This document shows positions 55,462-64,000 of a DNA stretch of 64,000 bases, one piece after another. The notes under the pieces are model-generated. The model was not told the DNA's origin. It saw only the letters and a program-made list of their open reading frames with translations, and made no database searches. Made by a program: the position numbers and the translations under genes. Each line of letters opens with the position of its first letter. Within the stretch, counting starts at the first letter, position 1. Origin of the DNA: Dimorphilus gyrociliatus (Eukaryota; Annelida; Polychaeta; Dinophilidae); the NCBI GenBank assembly GCA_904063045.1, contig CAJFCJ010000012.1:992001-1056000 (forward strand). Reading direction: 5' to 3'.

Positions 55462-58400
55462 ATGCAGTCTGAAATTCAGTTAGGGACATTTCCTCCTGAA
55501 ACTGAAACAAGAAGGAAGCCCCGCGTTGCGTTTACCGGTGTTGATGACGACAAATTTGACGATAGAAAGAATATTCATGCAATGGAAAGTGGTAGCCGAC
55601 TTGTAAGACCTCGCATGTCTCTCCTCGGCAAGCCATTAAATTATAAAGCCCACAGACGGGATGCTAGGTATAGACGAGCTCAGGCTAGGATTTATAACTT
55701 CCTGGAACGACCAAAGAATTGGAGATCAATTAGCTATCATTTACTTGTGTAAGTATCTTTATCTTTCGCAATTTAGTACAATAATCATTTCATTGCTTTA
55801 TGCTTTGACTTTATTACCAACTATAGTTTTATTTGTTATGTAGATTATTTTTAAATGATTACGTATATAGAATTAATGGACTGGTAACTTTTCAATATTT
55901 TATCTCATTCATTGTTTAGTAAATTGTGCAGGGTGCTCTATTATATTTATATAAATTGTGCTTATGAACGCTTTTGGATAGAGAAAATCAACACTAAGAA
56001 ATAAAAACTTGTTAAGGGAAAATCGTTTATTTATAATCGATTTTATTGTTTAATAAAGAAAAGGACCGATGTAATAATCATTCATAATAAAACGTAAATT
56101 TCCCCTTCGACGACAAACAATACCCATTCAACTATATACCTAGTAGAGAGCTTCAATTTATTGATAGAGCTTGTTCTATTATTAACGAAAGTTCACTTTA
56201 GACATAAAAGCCTACTATAAATTTGTTCAAATTAGTTCATTTGTTAATAGTTGGCAAGGTCAAGTATGCATATATTCAACTAGAATATTGATAAATAAGT
56301 CTTCTTATTATTTTTTCGCTTTTATTGAACATTCAATAAATATTAAATAAAGATAAAGAAAAATTCTCAACATGGATCAGCCTTTTAATAAAGCAAACAG
56401 TTAGAAATATAGACCAAGAAAACTGTTTTAAGCAAGCAAAAGAATGAAATTGAACGATTCGTTAACCAAAGTAATTAGAAAACTACATAACGGAAATCCT
56501 AAATTGGCGGCCACTCTTTCATAATGTTTTTTAATATTGATTAATACCCCCACCCAACAGTATACAAATCGGTAAGTGTGATAAAATCAATATTATTGAG
56601 AAAATATCGTCCGAAAAGCGTTTACCATAGCGTTCATTACCAGATTATTGTTGGTTAAATGGTAGTTAGATACAGTTGGAACGGTATTAATCAATCTTAT
56701 TTGCTCTCCAGTTTTTCCCAACCACATTTATTTATAGCGTCTATTCGGACGGCATCTTGTCCTGTCATTTCTTAAGTGTTTCTCGACAAGAGGTCGAGTT
56801 AGCGTTTACATAAAACACTGTTTGTCAATTAATTCCGCTTTAACCTTTCTTGTACCTGATTAGAATATTAGTAATATGATTTAATACTTTTACTTTGTAG
56901 CTAACAATTCATTTTTAACGTTTCATAAAGCATAATTTAATGATTAAGCCAGGTTGAAAAGTTTTAAATAAACGTTAAGCGAACAGAGCTCAGGATACTA
57001 ATCAATCAATAGCCCTTCTATTATATTAATGTTACTATTATACAGTTCGAATAAATATTTTCATACTTAAAGAATAAATTTGGAGTGCATATTAATGACT
57101 TTTTAGCATTATGTATTGTTATATTATAAAGTACCACAAAAAAAGAAAGTTTAGCGACTTTAAATATTGTAAATATCGTTTATACTGAAAGATACACTCA
57201 AATAGCTAAAGTATGACGGTATAGTTTGACAGCTAACGTATAAGCCTTGATATGATTGTCGATCCATCCCTGTCTTGTTATATACAATATTCATGAGACT
57301 ATGCAATCTGAAATTCGATTGTGAAAAACACCATATGCTCAAGGCATTTCCTCCTTCTAGTCTACCGTCTATTTCGTTCATCTCTTAGATATATTAGATT
57401 TGTATTAAATGAATTTCACGTAAATGAATATAAACAAAGTCGTATAGGTTCTAGGATAATATAGACTGTACATTTCTACAATCTGCGTAAAGTATTGCCA
57501 TTATGCAAAGATAAACCCTATAGCATCTTTTATATTTGATATATTTCATTTAGCATTCTCTACTATGCAAAATTTACAAGTGTATTTATAAAACATTTTA
57601 GAAGTTATATATTTGTATGTTAAATGATACTTATATATCTACTATATGTTGTTATTTTGTAACATCAAAGTCAGTTAAATGGATTAGCTTTATGGGAGAC
57701 GCTTCTAATATAAAAAAAGCACAGTTGCATTTGAATTCATAAAAACATTTTTTCCTTTAACCGGTTTGATCAACTACGGAAGCTAAAATAATTGATACGA
57801 AAACGATCATTTTGAATTAAGGTGTCAATCACCTAATTAAAGAGTCGAATTACACTTTTGAGCATTCACTTCACCTTCCTAAGGAGGTCGCCTTAGGCGT
57901 TTGTAGGTTTCAGAATTAGGAATGCTTGACTAGTCAAGCAAGCATCTCTGACCGTCTACTGATTATGTCCTGTATATAAGGAAGTGTGAAGTTCGTTATT
58001 TAGTATAGATTTTCCCTTCACAGCGGTATTACCAATCTTTTCATTGGCGTCTAACAAAGGAAAGCTAGACAGGAGATGAAGGAAAATCTTATTTAGCCTC
58101 CCGCACGTTTGCGTACTCTGAGGATTAATAATTGATAGTTTACAGTCCCCAAGAAGATAAATTTTGTGCAAAGTCGATAATTATTATACAGTTGAATAGA
58201 TTAGAAAGGAAGAAATAGAAAAATATTAAAAAATGAAAAATATATATAGACAATATAGAGAAGAATCGCTATACTATATATATCCAACTTTCTTCCACTT
58301 TATTTCATCATTTTTAATATCTTTTGCCTATGAAATTTTTAGCTATATCTTGAAGATGAACTTAATTATTTTTGCTTATAATATAACTTGACAAGTTTAC

Positions 58401-61400
58401 ACAGTCTATCAGTTGTAAAACTGAACTCATAACCAAGAATATATTGTTGATGGATGGGTTCTTCATATTTGAGAAAGATTTTGTTTCTTTTAAACTTGTG
58501 GTTAGTCAGGTGTCATCCTCGTTGACGTTAATATTAAAAATTGTATATGCTTCACGGATGGGGCGTTTTATATAAACAGCATTTTATTTATTTACCAAAC
58601 CCTCTAGTTACAAGACTGTTTACCCTACGGAAATAAATACATATACATAGATATTTTTGTGGTCAGTTACTCCTTTTTTTTCTTCTTTTTCCTTACTTCA
58701 TAAAAACTTACACTTTCCAGTGTAACACTTAGTATTTATTATTCTGTTTATATTCCATACTTTATTTGTATGAACGAAAACAATATTGGATTCCTGTAGA
58801 TAAAATGCTCGTTAATCGCTAACCATCCGATTAAATTTGTTTGATAGACGTCGACCGTATATTCCTGCAATTATCTTCTTTTTTTTTGCTAGGCTTACAT
58901 GACTAGGGTAATTTGGCAATTGTGCATTTTCGTATATATTTTTAAACGGAAAATTTCGTAGTAGTAGCGTGATATATTGTAAGTGATAGAGAGTTAATAG
59001 CGGTCTCGAGTAGGCGACAATCTCTTCAATTAAGCCAACTAACCAATACTCTTAAACCTCTAGATATAGATTCAGAAAAAAAGCGAGGTTAATCTACCAT
59101 AAATCCATCCAAAGTTCCGCCGATCGCTAACTTAATTGTAACAGTCTGTTACCCTCGATTGCTTTGACACGCATTAGCCAGAAATAACAGGCGTAATTTG
59201 AAACGGTTCGTGATTTATACGGAGAATGAGATAGAATTGATGATTTTCTTGATATAGGCGCGTATAGAAGGTTTATCTGGAGTGATTCTTTATAATCTCT
59301 TGAGGGTAGAAAGACTTCAAATAAAGACTAACTATTTTTCCTTTTACTCTACAGGTTCTTAATGGTCTTTCTGTGCCTTCTCTTAAGCATTTTCTCAACG
59401 GTTCCTGCATTCGAGAACGCATCAACGAATATTTTATACTATTTGGTAAGAATTTAGTAGTTTTGAGTTATATCTCCTGCAGACAACTAAAACATCATTA
59501 TCAATATATACCAGTATCTAAATAAACTATATATACATATTGTCTATCTACCAACAGGAATTGATTATGGTGCTTTGGTTTATGAGCGAATATACTTTGA
59601 GGTTATGGTCTGCAGGCTGTAGATATAGATATCAGGGATGGCGTGGACGAGGAAAATTTGCTAGAAAACCGTTATGTGTGATCGGTTAGTAAAATTTTGT
59701 TTATTATAAACTTATACTTATTTATTAAGATAAAATAACAAAAAAAACTGCAGGTATATATGAATATCGATCGAGCTAAACGAACGATCAACGTCCTTCT
59801 TCCCCTATCTTTCTTTTATAGTTTGTCAATCGAGCAGTGTCTTTAGCATAAGTGAATTTATGCTTGGGGATGTTTGCTAGTCTCTTTTTCAAGCCTGACT
59901 CGTTTTTTTTCTTTCAATAAAGCTTAAATGGATCAATTCCTCTCTTTCAATGAAAAGAAATGAGAAAGGAGTTGGATAGGGGGGCAGACGTGACAATCAA
60001 GACAAACTGCAGTAGATACTGTAATAATATAATTGAATAAACCACACACGGAAGTAGTCATCTGCAAAAATTGCTATTTGTCGACTGCGTGCATATAGAG
60101 CAAATAGTGTATTTACTTGATTTATGCTCCGTCGTTTTAATTCTCTGTATAAGACTCTAACATACTTTTCTCTATCTTTTTATCCGGCAAAACCAAACTT
60201 AAGTTAATTACTCTAGATTGAGTTTTATATTTCTGATCATGCTTAAAATTGAAAAACACACTTACCATTAACATAAAACGGCCAACAATAAGAAAAATAT
60301 TATGCTATTGTTAGTTTATGTATAATCCACTACAAATCTTCTTAACCTCTCTGCCTCTTCTCTTGACTATCTCGATTAAAAAAGCATTATCAATATTTCT
60401 ATTGCTAATAGGAAGAGAGAAAGACTGAAGTGATGGGAATTTTATAAGCACGTAGGGCATTTAGTTGATTTATTTTTGTATACAGACACCGCTTTTTACT
60501 CTTTAAGATCAACAGGAATTTATCCAACACGTACAACAATCTTGCCTTACTCTTAGGAAAGAGTTAATCAGTTATTTGTAGCTTTCTTAAAGAAAATAAT
60601 TACTTCCTTTGGTCGAATTTTTTACCTGCAGTTTAATTCCAATAGTTCTATCCAGCAACACTAATTCTACGTCTTTGCTTAAAATTCAAAGTTGAAAGAG
60701 AGAGATTGATTAAATATTTTTTACATATAGTCATCAAAGTAAAAGCAAGAAATAGTTCTATCTGTTTAAATAAAAAACAAAAACTTATATCAATTTCTAC
60801 AAGTGACAAAAAAGTCTTCTATCTAACAGGCTCACTACTATAATGCCCAAAGCATAGTTTTCATTAGTAAATCCTATTAATCCTTTCTTTAGGCAAACCT
60901 AAATAAATGAAATATCCTTTTGCAGATCTCATCGTGATTGCGGCAAGTATCGTCATCCTTTGTTTAGGCTCCAACGGACAAGTGTTTGCCACTTCCGCCC
61001 TCAGGGGACTTCGTTTCTTTCAAATACTACGGATGGTTAGGGTGGATCGAAGGGGTGGTAGTTGGAAATTATTAGGTTCTGTTGTCTGGGCTCATAGACA
61101 AGAGCTGTTTACTACTTTATACATTGGCTTTCTCGGTTTGATATTTGCTTCCTTTCTCGTTTATTTGGCGGAAAAGGATAAAAATAGCAAAAAATTTGGC
61201 ACATACGCCGACGCATTATGGTGGGGAGTAGTAAGTATTTTGATAACGTTAAAAAACGAAGCTAATTTTCAATCTATTTCCTAAGTGCCATTACTAATAA
61301 TGCAAAAAATTATTTCCTTCAAAGATTACTCTATGTACTGTGGGATATGGAGATACGGTTCCAGTAACTTGGGCCGGAAAACTAATTGCTGCATGCTGTG

Positions 61401-61886
61401 CTATTTTAGGCATTTCTTTTTTCGCTCTTCCAGCAGTAAGTATTAATTCGTGTATTAATATCTTGCATATAGCCATACCACTCAAACGTTTAACTACGAT
61501 ATTTTCTTTTGTTTGCTCCAAGTCACCTTCTTTTCCCTAGTAACTGTATACACGTTGAAGTAAATCGTTGATTGACTAATTGCCATTCGATCACCACGTA
61601 CTTTACAGGGTATAATGGGTTCTGGATTTGCGCTCAAAGTTCAACAGCAGCAACGTCAGAAACACTTGATTCGACGAAGGGTACCAGCAGCAACTCTCAT
61701 TCAATGCCTATGGCGATGCTACGCTGCCGACGAACACTCTTTAAGTGAAGCAACTTGGAAGATTCATTTGAAGCCTTGCAGAAGCCCGCCAGCGTGAGTA
61801 TCGGTAAACATTCGGTCCATTTATATTTCATATATACCGTTTACATATAGATATATATATACAGGTATATATATATATATGTAGAA

Positions 61887-61938
<52 letters not shown>

Positions 61939-63824
61939 ATTTATATACAGTATATGTATTTTTACATGCTGTATATATTTATACATATAAATGCATACAT
62001 ACATCCAAATAGTCATCTAGAGATGTATACAGTATATGCTGTATATATATAGTTCAAGTCTAGAATAAAAGCACTATTAAGATCTAGATATATATTTATA
62101 CAGGTCGTATATATAGTATACAAAGGTAATGCTGTATATCCTACTTATAAATAGTACATAAAAATATATGTTTGTATTTTTATTTACTATACATTAATTG
62201 ACATTTATGAATAAGATTCTAAGTAGTTTATAATTTACATGTCGGCTCTTATTAGCATTAGTCAAGTGCGAACCTTTTCTAATTAAATGAGAAAATTACC
62301 AGTAGATATTCCGTTAAGTGAACATAATTGCAGTACCCCTAGACACAAGTTGGCTGGCTCAATAGCTTGGGGTCGTGTCCGGGACGTGTTCAAGTGGTCA
62401 TTTACGACATCTAGCAGTTCGGATGAGGAGGCGCCGGGTGCTATAAGCCAGGCTACTTTACATAGTACGAATTTTAGACAAAATTCTCAGGAGAGTAAAG
62501 ATAGTTGTTGCAGTTTTAAAACGGACCTTTTCATCCAGCAAGAATGCGACGAGTAGTATAACTTTGAATTGTTTTTCTTTTTTATCCTCAATATTTCATT
62601 TTTCTCTATCTTTTTTCCATCTCTTTATGCCGTTTCTTTATCTCTTCTTGTAGTTGATTTTCTGTTTGATCAAATGATAACAAATTTCTTTATTAATTTA
62701 TTTTATTATGTATTTTTTAATTTTAATATTCATTTAACAAACTTTTAAGTTATTTCGATAATTAAAAAATCTTCCTTCGGATAAAGAGAAAGAAAAAAAA
62801 ATAAGAAAGGCTACACGAGAGATATTTGCAAGTCGAAAAACTAATAGATTTTTAATAACATTTCATTACTTTCGCCTTCTAAAATATCTCAATAGTCCAA
62901 CTCTTACTAACACACTCTATCTAACGAAAAAAAAAAATATGAGACAAAGAAGAAGGAAAGAAGAAGAGAAAAAGGGAAAAAATGAGGAAGAAAGCAAATA
63001 CATAAAATATGTCACTATCGGATAAACTTAAGCATTTAATAATTTTTATTTATATTATTTCCTCATATTTTGATTTTATTTACCGAAAAAGTTCATTTAA
63101 TTTTCCTATACTTTTCGAGTTATTTGATGTGAACATCATACATCCCATCACGATGCAATTTGTGATTCTACTTTAAAATCTTATTAGATTGAGGCAAACT
63201 TTTTATATGCATTGATATATTATATATATATATTCGTGTATGTATATACTACATATATGTATACTATATATTTTTATAAACACTAGTATATAGTATATAT
63301 ATATATGTATATATATATATCAAATACAAATTTACATATATGTTTTTTTTCGATACTATATATACAGCGTAAGGTACGAAGTTATATAAATGTGTAAATT
63401 TAACAGAAATTGTTAATATGTGCATTTATTAACATATTTTAATTAGCAAATTATGTAAATTATATACATCAATTTACGGATAAATTGACTAATATATATA
63501 ACCTATGCTGTATATATATGTATAAGCGTGTACATGTATACCATTAACCTAAGCAATTTGGCCTCTATCACTCGCAACACAACTGAAAAAATTAGAAAAG
63601 TTTGTGGACTTCTCTTTACATTTTCGCTTTTTTAACTTCAGAGAGCAGACCAAGTTTAAGAACAATTCTTCTTTTATGAGCCGAATGTCAATCCGGAGAA
63701 AAGATCGTTCAGCCAACACTACAAACACTCAAAATTCACCAGCCATCCATAGGCCTGTTAGGAGGACGTTATCATCTCAAAGTGATGACAAACAGGAATG
63801 TGACAGTCCTGATGCGCTTCAACG
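55462..63824 (+). CDS. KCNQ: Voltage-gated potassium channel Kv7/KCNQ, 3' part beyond the window
   Basis: Exons 55462-55748, 59355-59445, 59558-59684, 60926-61230, 61325-61435, 61609-61793, 62292-62552 and 63642-63824 keep one frame for 516 residues, and a gtaaga donor shows that more follows. The channel forms slow M-type or IKs-type K+ currents in the plasma membrane. The N-terminus has the family motif [11 protein letters not shown]1 is in exon 2; S2-S3 in exon 3 ([17 protein letters not shown]); S4 in exon 4 ([19 protein letters not shown]). S5 and pore follow with the filter CTVGYGD (274-280), S6 [15 protein letters not shown] across exons 5-6, and the calmodulin-binding helix A IQ motif ([13 protein letters not shown]). 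Kv7 channels normally have TTIGYGD; Cys and Val here are unusual. Helix B and the assembly domain must lie downstream. Exon 7's acceptor (aaatgag) is the least certain. Confidence 0.92.
55749..59354 (+). other. Intron 1 of KCNQ, 3.6 kb
   Basis: A long intron splitting the cytoplasmic N-terminus from S1, where large first introns are usual for KCNQ genes. AT-rich, with no other exon seen. Another long intron, 1.24 kb (59685-60925), follows exon 3. Confidence 0.7.
61840..62130. repeat. (TA)n microsatellite block
   Basis: A dense TA tract (longest at about 61892-61935) followed by TATACAGTATAT-type units, inside the intron between KCNQ exons 6 and 7. Confidence 0.85.
62553..63641 (+). other. 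KCNQ intron 7 with polypurine and TA tracts
   Basis: 1.1 kb intron. It contains a roughly 60-base A/G-only stretch (about 62945-62998) and TA-rich tracts at 63215-63320. No exon is seen. Confidence 0.6.
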
Positions 63825-64000
63825 GTAAGAGATAAATTGAAAAAAAAAAGAACACAGTTATTACAGTCGAACGGTCTTATATTATAATTATAAACCGTTG
63901 TTATTCCTACTGTATTTTATAAGAGAAAATTGATAAAATAACTTTGGTATTTATAATTAAGCAGCTTATTAACAAGAAATTGGTAAGCTTAGCGCGTTGT

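Noticed and set aside
57160-58171. Two minus-strand frames in KCNQ intron 1
   Set aside because: No family resemblance or splice chain; the lengths are as expected by chance.

Overview
The window is animal nuclear DNA: AT-rich, with multi-exon genes whose GT-AG introns are mostly 40-75 bp and a few much larger ones in regulatory genes. The gene set (Kv7 channel, POU class IV factor, ARHGAP6-type RhoGAP, secreted GH31 glucosidases with trefoil domains) fits a small invertebrate with a compact genome. My best guess is an annelid of the Dimorphilus type, which is inference only. I rebuilt gene models by joining exons at GT-AG sites that keep one reading frame and match family alignments; the exons are listed per gene.

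Left third (1-20.7 kb): a mitochondrial 4-hydroxy-2-oxoglutarate aldolase (HOGA1); an 8.8 kb gene-free stretch with CRE pairs, an NRF1-like site, CTCF-like sites and a GC-richer island; a POU4/Brn3 factor; two tandem short-chain dehydrogenases on the minus strand, one with degraded cofactor motifs; a small TNF-receptor-like membrane protein with one Cys-rich domain; and a lysosomal Pro-X carboxypeptidase (PRCP).

Middle (21-34.3 kb), all on the minus strand: an ARHGAP6-type RhoGAP whose first large exon lies 4.6 kb upstream of the rest, a possible further 5' exon, and an unrecognised Tyr-rich 463-residue protein that may be axonemal.

Right half (35.6-64 kb): two divergent GH31 alpha-glucosidases, each with a signal peptide and three tandem variant trefoil domains, sharing a 312 bp spacer; two related secreted proteins of unusual build (PA-like region, F5/8 or fucolectin-like domains, Cys-rich PAN-like domains) flanking an intronless sulfotransferase; a 3.1 kb spacer; and the 5' part of a Kv7/KCNQ potassium channel that runs off the right edge.

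The genes do not form one pathway. The clusters are local tandem duplications (SDR, GH31, PA/F5-8/PAN). The best candidates for something undescribed are the PA/F5-8/PAN pair with its intronless sulfotransferase neighbour, the minimal TNF-receptor-like protein, the degenerate SDR, and the recurrent paired CRE and CTCF-like sites. I saw no rRNA, tRNA, CRISPR array or transposon coding sequence.
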